A stretch of DNA of 64,000 nucleotides, taken from NCBI RefSeq assembly GCF_030730865.1, contig NZ_JAVALZ010000002.1, forward strand, positions 682,001-746,000, written 5' to 3'. The position numbers and the translations under genes are program-made. The first letter of the stretch is position 1; every line of letters starts with the position of its first letter. Source of the stretch: Uliginosibacterium sp. 31-16. GTDB lineage: Bacteria > Pseudomonadota > Gammaproteobacteria > Burkholderiales > Rhodocyclaceae. This document shows positions 8,466-17,931 of this stretch, one piece after another. The notes under the pieces were generated by a model that had not been told where the DNA came from, made no database searches, and worked only from the letters and a program-made list of their open reading frames with translations.

Positions 8466-9788
8466 TCAGAACGGTGCGACTCCTGCGGCCTTCCACGGAT
8501 CAATCTTGCCAAAGCCGGCATTGGCCACCACTTTCACCGGAATGCCAGCCGGGTTCTCGACGACGTAGCTGTAGTAGATCGACGGATCGAAAGCCGAGCC
8601 GCGCGTCTGGAAGCCTCCGGAGTTCTCAAGCACGTTGTTGCGCTGGACCAGATCGCCGGGGCCGGACTCCGCATAGCCGACATAGGCCGGATAGAGCACG
8701 TTGCGGAAGTAGTTGCCCTCGACCAGCACGTCCGCTTCCATGGTCGACGCAACGCCGTACAGCTTGTTGCCGTCGTAGAAGTTGTTATAGACATGCACCT
8801 CGCCGAAGCGCACGCGCGGATGGCGCTGATCGGTCTGGAACCAGTTGTGATGGATCGACGTTTTCAGGTAGCCCGTATCCGTGCTGGCACCGTCGCTGTG
8901 GCCGATCAGCATGGTCTTGCTGTGGTTCTTGAAATGGCTGTAGCTGATCGTGATGTGCGAGGTCTGGCGCGTGATGTCGAACAGGCCGTCATGCTCCTTG
9001 CCGTCCGGATACACATCGCCATCCGAGAAGGAGCAATGATCCACCCAGACGTGGTGGGTGTTCTGGTTGATCTTCAGCGTGTCGTCCGGCGCGCCCTCGA
9101 AATACACGTTGCGGATGATGATGTTCTGCCGCTTGTAGATCTCGAAGCCGCCATTGGTGAGCTTGCTGCCCGGCAGACCGACAATCGTCTTGTCGGAACG
9201 CAGCGGCACCATGCCCTGCATGTCGATCACCCCGTTGATCAGGACGATGAGCTTCTCGTTGCTGTCGGTCAGCGCCTTCAGATCGGTGAGATTGCTCACC
9301 TTGACCGCCCGTCCACCCGCACCACCGGTCGTCGTGCTCAGGCCGAACGCTGCTGCGCCCGCAAAACCGTCAACCGTGTTGAGGCCTGCGCCACCTGACG
9401 AGCTGCTGCTCGAAGAACTGGATGAGGAGCTGGATGAAGAACTGGACGACGAACTGCTGGACGAACTCGACGACGAGGATGAAGAAGATGAGCTGCTCGA
9501 AGAACTGCTGCTCGAACTGCTCGACGACGAGCTGCCGGATTTGATCGAACACTCGTTGGTGCCGCCTGCTACGCGACCACCAAAGGTCGCCTCGGCGCAG
9601 GCAAAGCTGCCTGACAGCGTCTTGTAGAAAAACTTGTCTGCACGGCCAAACGCAACATTGGTATTGGCGCTCACCGTGCAGGTCTTGCCCTCGGTGCAGA
9701 TCGTGGTAAAGCCAACCGGCCGGTTGGCCGCAACAGCAGTCGTACTGAGCAGCGCCAGCAGCGCTCCTGACAACAATGACCTGAACAT
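8466..9788 (-). CDS. Secreted pectate lyase, polysaccharide lyase family 1, with polyserine linker
   Basis: Extracellular calcium-dependent pectate lyase cleaving de-esterified homogalacturonan by beta-elimination; 440 aa. A signal peptide (about residues 1-21, ending STTAVAA) is followed by a module of about 62 residues with four cysteines (NRPVGFTTICTEGKTC...GTNECSIK). A linker of about 46 serines lies near residues 84-130, then the PL1 beta-helix. PL1 motifs include VWVDHCSFSDGD, ITISYSHFKNHSKTMLIGHS and the catalytic-arginine region DQRHPRVRFGEVHVYNN. The start at 9788 follows CAGGAGACAAATCC; the same leader and N-terminal module recur in the PL3 gene at 44393. Monocistronic with its own terminator. 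Confidence 0.93.
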   Translation of the reverse strand: MFRSLLSGALLALLSTTAVAANRPVGFTTICTEGKTCTVSANTNVAFGRADKFFYKTLSGSFACAEATFGGRVAGGTNECSIKSGSSSSSSSSSSSSSSSSSSSSSSSSSSSSSSSSSSSSSSSSSSSSSSGGAGLNTVDGFAGAAAFGLSTTTGGAGGRAVKVSNLTDLKALTDSNEKLIVLINGVIDMQGMVPLRSDKTIVGLPGSKLTNGGFEIYKRQNIIIRNVYFEGAPDDTLKINQNTHHVWVDHCSFSDGDVYPDGKEHDGLFDITRQTSHITISYSHFKNHSKTMLIGHSDGASTDTGYLKTSIHHNWFQTDQRHPRVRFGEVHVYNNFYDGNKLYGVASTMEADVLVEGNYFRNVLYPAYVGYAESGPGDLVQRNNVLENSGGFQTRGSAFDPSIYYSYVVENPAGIPVKVVANAGFGKIDPWKAAGVAPF

Positions 9789-10422
9789 GGATTTGTCTCC
9801 TGGTTTCTGGAATGAACACAACATCTACGGGTTGCTATGGCTGCACACACGCTCCGCGCAGCCTTCAAAACATGGTTGATGGAGGTTCTCATTGCAAGGA
9901 GAAGTGTCGTCACCTCTACGGCCAGCAGACCAATGGACGTATAGCGCGCATCACTGTGCTGAAACGACATGGCCTGCACAGCCTCACCGGGCGGATGTTT
10001 GCGGGCAGGCAGGCTGGAGAAGCAGAGCCGAAGCGGCTCTTCAGGCAGGCATAGGCGCAGTCAGCCGGCACGATCCCGCGCAGCGTCGGCGGTGAAATCG
10101 ACAAGGGCGGGCTTTGCCGTGTTCCGAAGGGCCGCTGTCAGATCGCATTCCGGATGGGTACAATCAGCCAGAAGCTGGCGGTCGTCGCCGAAAGCGGGCA
10201 TTCGTAGGGCGCCGAAGGGAACAATGAGCGTAGCGAATTGCGCCGGATGATTTGGGTGCATCCATCGAATCGATGGTCTTGGTTTTTTTGTAATGTTTGG
10301 CGTATGGAGCAGTTCGATCCGCTTAGTGCACACCACGCCAGAATGATTGCGCCGCACGTAGCATGCGATTAAAGAGCATAAACGTTTCCAAAACTTAACT
10401 TCTACGAAAATAGGTCAAGCCA
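9789..10422. other. Intergenic region, 634 bp, with short hairpin repeats
   Basis: No credible gene. It holds the promoter side of the pectate lyase and a CTTCAGGCAGGC-family hairpin near 10005-10052 (AGAGCC-GAAGC-GGCTCT). A short inverted repeat CCATCG-AAT-CGATGG lies at 10262-10276. Base composition shifts to AT-rich from about 10370 into the next gene, marking a transferred segment. Confidence 0.5.
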
Positions 10423-11436
10423 ATGGAAAGAAAGCATCAAGTATTCGTCTCGTCGACGTATCGAGATCTAATAGAAGAGCGCAAAGAAGTCATACATGCA
10501 CTACTCGAACTGGAATGCATTCCCGCTGGGATGGAGTTGTTCCCAGCAACGGACGAAGATGCTTGGTCCCTAATAAAAGAAGTAATAGACGGGTGCGACT
10601 ATTATTTATTAATACTAGGCGGAAAATATGGTTCAACAAATCAAGAGGGGGTCGGCTACACTGAGATGGAGTTTGACTACGCCATCCAGCAAGGGAAACC
10701 CACAATTTGTTTTATACACGAAAACATAGACAATCTACCTTCATCAAAAGTCGAAAATACCGATTCGGCCAAAGAAAAACTAAAGCTCTTCACAAACAAA
10801 GCCAAAGACAAACACTGCAAGTTTTGGTCATCCGCAGCCGACCTTGGCGGAAAAGCATCCAGAAGTTTAATTCAACTTAAAAAGAAGCATCCTTCTGACG
10901 GCTGGGTCCCAGGCAAGTACGCAACGGACCCCAAAATGCTTTCTGAAATGGAAAAAATGCGTTCGGTAATAAAGGACCTTGAACTACAGCTGCTCACCAT
11001 AAAAAACACAAACAACAACATTGACACGACAGAATTACTAAGCGGAAGCGACCTGTACTCCATACGGCTACAACTTAAAAACAGTACAGCAAATGAGCTC
11101 GAGACAGTTGACATAAAAATAAGCTGGGATAAGTTATTTTCTTACTGTGGACCAGAGTTGTCCGGCGAATGCTCGGACTTAAAAATAAGAGAAAAGATCG
11201 AACTAGCCTGCTTCCACTCGATTCCGGAAAAAATAGAAAAATTCAATAAGCACAATGACGTAGTGCTTCCATATGTATTTGAAGACCAAATAAAAATTCA
11301 ATTCAGAGCGCTTGGGCTAATGGAGCCCGGAACAAAAAAGAGGGCTGTATCGGACACAAACACCTACTGGAAACTAACCCCCAGAGGAGAATGTCATTTA
11401 ATACAAATAAAAGCTCTTAAAAGAGCAGGCATATAA
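10423..11436 (+). CDS. DUF4062 domain-containing protein, horizontally acquired, possible defence/signalling protein
   Basis: 337-aa cytoplasmic protein whose N-terminal 90 residues match DUF4062: QVFVSSTYRDLIEERK, an EL-x-C-I-P-A-G-M-E-L-F segment, and DYYLLILGGKYGS. This is a TIR/SIR2-like Rossmann fold usually found at the N-terminus of STAND NTPases and other conflict-related proteins. The remaining 240 residues are lysine-rich with a predicted coiled coil near 175-195 (MLSEMEKMRSVIKDLELQL) and a helical tail that may act as sensor. No NTPase motif is seen. The gene is strikingly AT-rich compared with its neighbours, stands alone and is followed by a MITE-like repeat, all signs of transfer. 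An effector role is inference from the family. Confidence 0.72.
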   Translation: MERKHQVFVSSTYRDLIEERKEVIHALLELECIPAGMELFPATDEDAWSLIKEVIDGCDYYLLILGGKYGSTNQEGVGYTEMEFDYAIQQGKPTICFIHENIDNLPSSKVENTDSAKEKLKLFTNKAKDKHCKFWSSAADLGGKASRSLIQLKKKHPSDGWVPGKYATDPKMLSEMEKMRSVIKDLELQLLTIKNTNNNIDTTELLSGSDLYSIRLQLKNSTANELETVDIKISWDKLFSYCGPELSGECSDLKIREKIELACFHSIPEKIEKFNKHNDVVLPYVFEDQIKIQFRALGLMEPGTKKRAVSDTNTYWKLTPRGECHLIQIKALKRAGI

Positions 11437-11454
11437 CAAAAAGCCTTGTAGGGT

Positions 11455-11597
11455 CAATGCCATTAAGTTAGCCGTTCGTGCTGAGCGTAAGGAGTGAAGC
11501 GACTGAAGTCGAAGCATGATCGGCGGGGCCAAGGCCCTTCGACTTCGCTGCGCTACGCTCAGGGCGAAAGGTGTTTGGGGCTTAACTTAACGGTATT
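11455..11597. repeat. MITE-like element with terminal inverted repeats, copy 1
   Basis: About 143 bp bounded by AATGCCATTAAGTTAGCC on the left and GGGCTTAACTTAACGGTATT on the right, which are imperfect inverted repeats (core TTAAGTTA / TAACTTAA). The interior holds the inverted pair of GTTCGTGCTGAGCG-like and CGCTCAGGGCGAA-like sequences. A second, better conserved copy lies in opposite orientation at 47831-47995. No transposase is encoded. Confidence 0.68.
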
Positions 11598-11599
11598 GC

Positions 11600-11628
11600 T
11601 TGTAGGGTGCGCAATGCGCACCCTACAA
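11600..11628. repeat. Perfect 29-bp palindrome, GTAGGGTGCGC family
   Basis: TTGTAGGGTGCGCA and TGCGCACCCTACAA flank a single central base, giving a perfect 14-bp stem. It abuts the MITE-like element, and a half-site (TTGTAGGGTCAATG) lies on the other side of that element, suggesting it marks an insertion site or is a preferred target. Confidence 0.65.
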
Positions 11629-12006
11629 ATTGAACGTCTGCTCTCTGATTCTCCGAGCGCCTGCAAAGGGTCGAAAACACACATCCGCAGCATCCACCGT
11701 GGTCATTCACCGATCAAGCTCCCGATCTGTAAGCTACGTCGTCACAACACCCTCCTGCAAACCCGCTTCTGGCGTAGGTCTCCAACCACCCTGCCCGCAC
11801 AGGCCCGTCCCAGGCGGCTCTTCAGGCCGCTCGTCATTTCCGTCGGAACCCGCCGGGATTCGCGCGCGTCTGCGGCAGCTTGCAGCGTAGCCGCAGCGCT
11901 TCAGCCGCTATAATCCGCCCCTGATTTTCCTTTTCACCGCACGCCAGCGTCGGGGCATTCGCCTCGCCAGCCGCCGCGCGGTGTTGTGCATTTTCCGAGC
12001 CTCGCC

Positions 12007-15000
12007 ATGACCCGTCCCTCGCCTGCCGCCAGCCCGCTTCAGCCCCTGTCCCTGATCAGCCTGCCCAAGCCCGGTCAGCGCCTGGATCTGCCGCGCCTGC
12101 ACGGATCAGGTGACGCCGCGGCGCTGGCGCAGCTAGCCTCCAGCGGACAGAAGCTGCTGGTGATCACGGCCAATCCGCTGGATGCACAGCGTCTGACCGA
12201 GGAAGTGCAGTGGCTGGCGCCGGGCTTGCGCGTGCATCTGCTGCCGGACTGGGAAACCCTGCCCTACGACAGCTTTTCACCGCATCAGGATCTGATCTCC
12301 GAACGGCTGGCCACGCTTTACGCGATCCAGAAGGGCGAGTCGGACATCACCATCGCGCCGGCCGCGACCGCCCTGTACCGCATGGCGCCGCCCTCTTACA
12401 TGGCGGCCTACACCTTCTTCCTGAAGACGCGCGACACGCTGGATCTGGATGCCTTCAAGCTGCAGATGGCGCTGGCCGGCTATGAGCATGTGACGCAGGT
12501 GATCCGCCCGGGTGAATTCTCGGTGCGCGGCGGGATCGTCGATCTGTTTCCGATGGGCACCCAGCTGCCTTTCCGCATCGACCTGTTCGATGACGAGATC
12601 GACACGATCCGCACCTTCGATCCGGACTCGCAGCGCACGGTGTATCCGGTGCCGGAAATCCGCCTGCTGCCGGCGCGCGAATTCCCGATGGACGACAAGG
12701 CCCGCAGCGCCTTCCGCGCGCGCTTCCGCGAGGCCTTCGAAGGCGACCCAACCAAGTCGGTAATCTACAAGGACATCTCCAACGGCGTGGCTTCGGCCGG
12801 TATCGAGTACTACCTGCCGCTGTTTTTCGAGGAAACTGCCACGCTCTTCGATTACCTGCCGAAGAAGGTGATGCTGGTCAGCCATCAGGATGTGCCGGCG
12901 GCTGTCGAAGCGTTCTGGACCGAGGCGCGCAACCGCTATCGCCTGATGGCCGGCGACCGGGCACGGCCGCTGCTGACGCCGGAGCAGTTGTTCCTGCCAG
13001 CCGAGGCCTTCTTCATTGCCGCCGGCGAGTTGCCGCGCCTGGCCATCGGCGAGCGCAACGAAGCCGCTACACCGACGGCGCCGCTGCCCGACCTGTCGGT
13101 GGAGCGCAAGGCGACTGACCCGCTGCATCGCCTCAAGCATTTCCTCGCCAACTTCCCTTGGCGCGTGCTGCTGCTGGCCGAATCCGCCGGCCGCGCCCAG
13201 ACGATCAGCGATTACTTCGCCGAATACGAATTGCGCCCGGCGGCGAGTGCCGATCTGGCCGGCTTCATGGCCGGCGACGCGAAGCTGGCGCTGGCCGTCG
13301 GCCCGCTGAATGCGGGCTTCGTACTGCCCGCGGCCAACATCGCGATCCTCACCGAGAACGAGCTTTACGCCTCGCAGGTGCGCCCGCGCGGGCGTGGCCG
13401 CGAGGGGCGCAAGAGCAGTGTCGAGGGCTTCCTCAAGGATCTCTCGGAGCTGAAAATCGGCGACCCGGTGGTGCATAGTAGTCACGGCATCGGCCGCTAT
13501 CACGGCCTGGTGCACATGGATCTGGGCGAAGGCGATACCGAGTTCCTGCATCTGGAATACGCCGACGACACCAAGCTCTACGTGCCGGTCTCGCATCTGC
13601 ATCTGATCACGCGCTATGCCGGTGCCGACCCGGAAAGCATCGGCCTGCACAAGCTGGGCTCCGGCCAGTGGGACAAAGCCAAGCGCAAGGCGGCGCAACA
13701 GGTGCGCGACACGGCGGTCGAGCTGCTCGCGCTGTATGCCAAGCGGGCCGCGCGGCCGGGCCACAAATTCGATTTCAAGCAGCATGATCTGGACGCCTTT
13801 GCCGAGGGCTTCGGCTTCGAGGAAACGCCGGACCAGCTCGCCGCCATCAACGCGGTGGTTGAAGACATGCGCTCGGGCCGGCCGATGGACCGGCTGGTGT
13901 GCGGCGACGTGGGCTTCGGCAAGACCGAAGTGGCACTGCGCGCGGCCTTCATCGCGATTGCCGATGGCAAGCAGGTGGTCGTGCTGTGCCCGACAACGCT
14001 GCTGGCCGAGCAGCACTTCCAGACCTTCTCGGATCGCTTTGCGGACTGGCCGGTGAAGATTGCCGAGCTGTCGCGCTACCGCTCCGCCGCCGAGCAGACA
14101 GAAGCACTCAAGCTGGCCTCCGAGGGCAAGATCGACATCCTGATCGGCACCCATCGCCTGCTGCAGAAAGACGTGGTGCTCAAACGCCTTGGCCTCGTCG
14201 TGATCGATGAGGAACACCGTTTCGGCGTGCGCCAGAAAGAAACCTTGAAAAGCCTGCGCAGCGAGGTCGACATCCTCACCCTCACCGCCACGCCGATTCC
14301 GCGCACACTGGGCATGGCCATGGAAGGCCTGCGCGAATTCTCGGTGATTGCTACCGCGCCGCAGAAGCGCCTGGCCATCAAGACCTTCGTGCAGGGCTGG
14401 AGCAAGGGCATCGTGCGCGAAGCCGTGCTGCGCGAGTTCAAGCGCGGCGGGCAGGTGTACTTCCTGCACAACGAAGTCGACACCATCGAGAACATGCGCA
14501 ACTCGCTGACCGAGCTGCTGCCCGAAGCGCGCATCGTCGTCGGCCACGGCCAGCTGAACGAGCGCGAGCTGGAACGCGTGATGAAGGATTTCACCGCCCA
14601 GCGCGCCAACCTGCTGCTGTGCACGACCATCATCGAGACCGGCATCAACATCCCGACGGCGAACACCATCATCATCAACCGCGCAGACCGTTTCGGGCTG
14701 GCGCAGTTGCACCAGTTGCGCGGCCGCGTCGGGCGCTCGCACCACCAGGCTTATGCGTATCTGCTGACCGATGGCAATGCCAAGCCCACGGCGAATGCGC
14801 AGAAGCGTCTGGAAGCCATCACCATGATGGACGAGCTCGGCTCGGGCTTCTTCCTCGCCATGCACGATCTGGAAATCCGCGGCGCGGGCGAAGTGCTGGG
14901 CGATTCGCAATCCGGCGAGATTCAGCAGGTCGGCTTCTCGCTGTATTCCGAGATGCTCAAGCGCGCGGTGAAGGCGCTGCAGTCGGGCAAGGAAGTCGAT

Positions 15001-15453
15001 CTGGCGCAGCCGCTGGATGTGGCCTCGGAAATCAATCTGCACACCCCGGCGCTGCTGCCCGACAAGTATTGCCCGGACATCCAGGAACGCCTGACGCTGT
15101 ACAAGCGCATGGCCAACTGCGAGGAAGCCGACGATCTGCAGGGCATCCAGGAGGAGCTGATCGACCGCTTCGGCGAAATGCCGCCGCAGACCCAGGCGCT
15201 GATGGAAACCCACCGCCTGCGCGTCGCGGCCAAGCCGCTGGGCATCATCAAGATCGACGCCACCGATTCGCGCATCCATCTGCACTTCGAGCCGAATCCG
15301 CCGATCGAACCGATCAAAATCATCAAGCTCATCCAGAACAATCGCAACTGGAAACTCGCCGGGCAGGACAAGCTGGCGATCAACATCACCGCCGATTCGG
15401 TGAGCGAGCGGGCCAACAAGGTGCGCAGTGCGCTGAAGCAGCTGGCGGGCTGA
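12007..15453 (+). CDS. mfd: Transcription-repair coupling factor Mfd
   Basis: ATP-dependent DNA translocase that releases RNA polymerase stalled at lesions and recruits UvrA. 1148 aa, the normal length. An N-terminal UvrB-like region carries GIVDLFPMG and RIDLFDDEID. The CarD-like RNA-polymerase interaction domain lies around residues 490-560 (IGDPVVHSSHGIGRYHGLV). The RecG-like helicase core has Walker A GDVGFGKTE near 633-641, DEEH near 733-736 and the TAT motif just after; the C-terminal TRCF domain follows. The ATG at 12007 is preferred over a GTG seven codons upstream. Likely monocistronic. Confidence 0.97.
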   Translation: MTRPSPAASPLQPLSLISLPKPGQRLDLPRLHGSGDAAALAQLASSGQKLLVITANPLDAQRLTEEVQWLAPGLRVHLLPDWETLPYDSFSPHQDLISERLATLYAIQKGESDITIAPAATALYRMAPPSYMAAYTFFLKTRDTLDLDAFKLQMALAGYEHVTQVIRPGEFSVRGGIVDLFPMGTQLPFRIDLFDDEIDTIRTFDPDSQRTVYPVPEIRLLPAREFPMDDKARSAFRARFREAFEGDPTKSVIYKDISNGVASAGIEYYLPLFFEETATLFDYLPKKVMLVSHQDVPAAVEAFWTEARNRYRLMAGDRARPLLTPEQLFLPAEAFFIAAGELPRLAIGERNEAATPTAPLPDLSVERKATDPLHRLKHFLANFPWRVLLLAESAGRAQTISDYFAEYELRPAASADLAGFMAGDAKLALAVGPLNAGFVLPAANIAILTENELYASQVRPRGRGREGRKSSVEGFLKDLSELKIGDPVVHSSHGIGRYHGLVHMDLGEGDTEFLHLEYADDTKLYVPVSHLHLITRYAGADPESIGLHKLGSGQWDKAKRKAAQQVRDTAVELLALYAKRAARPGHKFDFKQHDLDAFAEGFGFEETPDQLAAINAVVEDMRSGRPMDRLVCGDVGFGKTEVALRAAFIAIADGKQVVVLCPTTLLAEQHFQTFSDRFADWPVKIAELSRYRSAAEQTEALKLASEGKIDILIGTHRLLQKDVVLKRLGLVVIDEEHRFGVRQKETLKSLRSEVDILTLTATPIPRTLGMAMEGLREFSVIATAPQKRLAIKTFVQGWSKGIVREAVLREFKRGGQVYFLHNEVDTIENMRNSLTELLPEARIVVGHGQLNERELERVMKDFTAQRANLLLCTTIIETGINIPTANTIIINRADRFGLAQLHQLRGRVGRSHHQAYAYLLTDGNAKPTANAQKRLEAITMMDELGSGFFLAMHDLEIRGAGEVLGDSQSGEIQQVGFSLYSEMLKRAVKALQSGKEVDLAQPLDVASEINLHTPALLPDKYCPDIQERLTLYKRMANCEEADDLQGIQEELIDRFGEMPPQTQALMETHRLRVAAKPLGIIKIDATDSRIHLHFEPNPPIEPIKIIKLIQNNRNWKLAGQDKLAINITADSVSERANKVRSALKQLAG

Positions 15454-15465
15454 TCCAGCTGAAGT

Positions 15466-15557
15466 CCGTTCGGCCCGAGTACGCCCGCAGGGCGTGTATC
15501 GAGGGCGGGGCCCAAGCCTCGATACGCCAGCCTCTGGCTGGCACTCGGCACGAACGG
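15466..15557. repeat. Palindromic intergenic repeat (CCGTTCGG...CGAACGG family), copy 2
   Basis: Bounded by CCGTTCGGCCCGAGT and GCACTCGGCACGAACGG with the internal pair GTATCGAGG / CCTCGATAC. It follows the mfd stop directly and could fold into the transcript's 3' end. Same family as 8248-8352. Confidence 0.68.
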
Positions 15558-15625
15558 TTTTCAGGACACAAAGTTCAAACCTCATTGAGCCGGGTCAACA
15601 AGGCCTGCTCCAACAGACAAACACC

Positions 15626-16576
15626 ATGAGTCCGCCTCCTTCCACCCGGAATTCCGTCATCGACCTGCTGCGCGCCGCCTGCGTGCTCTACATCGTCGGC
15701 TTCTGGCACCTGATGACCTACACCGAGGCCTTCCCCGGTTACCACAACGGCGTGACCACGCGCCTGACCGTCGCCGTGCTGGCGGTATTCATGTTCGTCT
15801 CGGGGCTGTGCGTGGCAGAGAGTTTCGCGCGCAGCGGGCCGGATGCGCGCGGCTTCTACCGCAAGCGCCTGCTGCGGGTGTATCCACTCTTCATTCTCGC
15901 CTGCCTGCTCTTTCTGGCGCTCAAGCTCGCCAACGGAGCGGCGCTGCTGCGGGCCCTGCTGCTGATTTCGCCGCTGTGGGGCAAGCAGCCGATGACGCTG
16001 TGGTTCATCGCCAATCTGTGCCTGTACTACCTGCTGCTGCCCCTGCTGGCGCGCCAGGGCGTCGGCAGCCGGCGCTTCTGGCTGATGGCGCTGGGCATCG
16101 AAGCCGTGCTGTGCGTGGCGCCCCTGCTCTCGGGCACCGACAACCGGGGAGCGATCTATTTCCCGGCCTTCTGCCTCGGCATCTGTTTCGCCGGCAAGGC
16201 GGCGCCAGCACTCGGACACTGGGCCGTCGCGGCGCTGGCCGCCCTCGGGGTGTCGCTGCTGGCTGGCGGCGACCCAGAGCAGAGCCTCGCCTCGATCGGC
16301 CTTGCCATGGGCGTGCCGGTGCTGGTGCTGTTCGGTACCACGCGCCTGCTCGGGCATTTCAGCATGCCACGGCTGGTCCACGCCCTGGCCTACGCCGGCT
16401 TCGCGGCCTATCTGCTGCACCGGGTCGTCTTCAAGCTGCTGATGGCCCGCCTCACCCCGTTCGCCGAAGAGACGCGCCTGCTGTGTCTGCTTGCTGTCGG
16501 AGTACCGCTGGTCTTCGGTCTGGCCTGGGGAATTCAGCGCGGCTACGACTACCTGCTGGAAAGACGCTCCCGTTAA
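15626..16576 (+). CDS. Acyltransferase-3 family integral membrane protein
   Basis: 316-aa polytopic inner-membrane protein of the Acyl_transf_3 (OafA/NodX-type) family, which moves acyl groups onto surface sugars or other acceptors. Hydrophobic helices run throughout, starting with IDLLRAACVLYIVGFWHLM, which contains the characteristic early His in a Trp-His context. The basic RKRLLRVYPLF motif follows at about residue 80, then MTLWFIANLCLYYLLLPLL. The start at 15626 (MSPPPSTRNS) gives the correct family N-terminus. No sugar-biosynthesis genes adjoin, so the acceptor is unknown. Confidence 0.8.
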   Translation: MSPPPSTRNSVIDLLRAACVLYIVGFWHLMTYTEAFPGYHNGVTTRLTVAVLAVFMFVSGLCVAESFARSGPDARGFYRKRLLRVYPLFILACLLFLALKLANGAALLRALLLISPLWGKQPMTLWFIANLCLYYLLLPLLARQGVGSRRFWLMALGIEAVLCVAPLLSGTDNRGAIYFPAFCLGICFAGKAAPALGHWAVAALAALGVSLLAGGDPEQSLASIGLAMGVPVLVLFGTTRLLGHFSMPRLVHALAYAGFAAYLLHRVVFKLLMARLTPFAEETRLLCLLAVGVPLVFGLAWGIQRGYDYLLERRSR

Positions 16577-16696
16577 GGGTTTCGAGCCATCCATGCCGGA
16601 GAGCGCCGGGCATGGCCGCTCTCCCGGCAGCATGGCTGCACAGGCCCGCCACAGGCGGCTGTGCAGGCAGCCTCTTGGCTAGCGCATAATCACGCC

Positions 16697-17926
16697 ATGC
16701 AAGCATCCAATCCTCTGTTCCAGAATCGGTCCTTCCTCGCTTTCTGGGCCACCCGCATGTGCACCACCATGGCCAACCAGATGATGATGGTGGCGGTGGG
16801 CTGGCAGATGTACGACCTCACCCACAGCGCCTGGGATCTTGGTCTGGTCGGCCTGTATCAGTTCCTGCCGGCGCTGGCGCTGACGCTGGTGGTGGGTCAG
16901 GTGGCCGACCGCTTCGACCGCCGCCGCGTGCTGGGCCTGTGTCTGGTCGCCCAGGCGCTGATCGTCGCCGGCCTGATCTGGGCAACCTTTAGCGGCTGGA
17001 TCAGCCGCGAGCACATCCTCCTCGCAGCCGTTGCACTGGGCGTCACCAAAGCCTTCCAGATGCCCACCCAGCAGGCGCTGGGGCCGCTGCTGGTGCCCGC
17101 CGAACTTCTGCCACGCGCACTGGCCTTCAACTCGGCCGGGGTGCAGTTCGCCATCATCGCCGGACCCGCCGCCGGAGGTTTCGTGTATGTAGCCGGCGCA
17201 CACGCCGTGTACGGTCTGTGTGGCCTGCTCTTCGTGGCCGCCGCAGGCTTCCTGGCGCCGGTGCGCTACGACCATCAGCCAACGCTGGCACGCGAACCCG
17301 TAACCCGCGCCAGCCTGTTCGCCGGCATCCGCTTCATCTGGCAGCGCAAGGCCGTGCTCGGCGCCACCTCGCTGGATCTGTTCGCGGTGCTGCTCGGCGG
17401 CGCCGTCGCACTGCTGCCGATCTACGCGCGCGACATCCTGCATACCGGGCCCTGGGGGCTGGGCTTCTTGCGCGCGGCGCCCGCAGCCGGGGCCTTCTGC
17501 ATGTCGATCTGGCTCACCCGCCACCCCATCGAGCAGCGCGCCGGCAAGGTCATGTTCGGCGCGGTGGCCGTGTATGGTCTGGCCACGCTGGTGTTCGGCG
17601 TGTCGACGAGCTTTATGCTTTCGCTGGTGATGCTGGCCGTGTCCGGCGCGGCGGACATGATCAGCGTCGTCATCCGTCAGTCGCTGGTGCAACTGGAAAC
17701 GCCGGACGAGATGCGCGGCCGCGTCAGCGCCGTGAATTCCATTTTCATCGGCGCGTCGAACCAGCTGGGGGAATTTGAATCAGGCGTGACCGCTGCGGCA
17801 TTCGGCCCGGTCGCTTCGGTGGTGATCGGTGGTCTGGGCACGCTCGGGGTGGTGGGCCTGTGGATGCGCCTGTTCCCGTCGCTTGCACAGCGCGATCGTC
17901 TGCAGCCCGGGCCGCGCGCGGCCTGA
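16697..17926 (+). CDS. MFS transporter, EntS-like (MFS_3)
   Basis: 409-aa major facilitator with about 12 predicted membrane helices, resembling the enterobactin exporter EntS/MFS_3 group. The N-terminus reads NPLFQNRSFLAFWATRM. The loop 2-3 motif GQVADRFDRRRVLG is present near residues 60-75, and a second-half motif TPDEMRGRVSAVNSIFIGASNQLGEFESG is typical of the family. The start at 16697 avoids a 12-codon unsupported extension. The next gene is convergent. No siderophore genes are nearby, so substrate is open. Confidence 0.82.
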   Translation: MQASNPLFQNRSFLAFWATRMCTTMANQMMMVAVGWQMYDLTHSAWDLGLVGLYQFLPALALTLVVGQVADRFDRRRVLGLCLVAQALIVAGLIWATFSGWISREHILLAAVALGVTKAFQMPTQQALGPLLVPAELLPRALAFNSAGVQFAIIAGPAAGGFVYVAGAHAVYGLCGLLFVAAAGFLAPVRYDHQPTLAREPVTRASLFAGIRFIWQRKAVLGATSLDLFAVLLGGAVALLPIYARDILHTGPWGLGFLRAAPAAGAFCMSIWLTRHPIEQRAGKVMFGAVAVYGLATLVFGVSTSFMLSLVMLAVSGAADMISVVIRQSLVQLETPDEMRGRVSAVNSIFIGASNQLGEFESGVTAAAFGPVASVVIGGLGTLGVVGLWMRLFPSLAQRDRLQPGPRAA

Positions 17927-17931
17927 TCAGA

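Larger units (their letters stand above)
11437..12006. other. Intergenic region with MITE-like element and palindromes
   Basis: 570 bp between the AT-rich gene and mfd. It contains a MITE-like element (11455-11597), a perfect palindrome (11600-11628) and a CGGCTCTTCAGG-family hairpin near 11775-11835. It also contains the mfd upstream region. No coding sequence is supported. Confidence 0.6.

Noticed and set aside
9397-9535. Repetitive DNA encoding a run of serines, looked at as a possible CRISPR or satellite array
   Set aside because: It is the in-frame polyserine linker of the PL1 gene, using mixed Ser codons without regular repeat-spacer structure; the same holds for 44656-44795 in the PL3 gene. 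No CRISPR array was seen anywhere in the window.
11430-11475. Possible attC site after the DUF4062 gene (ATATAAC ... GTTAGCC)
   Set aside because: GTTAGCC does not match GTTRRRY, no matching core lies upstream of the gene, and the sequence is better explained as the terminal repeat of the MITE-like element.
12277-15585. A 1102-codon open frame on the minus strand opposite mfd
   Set aside because: Antisense shadow produced by codon bias of mfd; no domain pattern and no ribosome-binding site.
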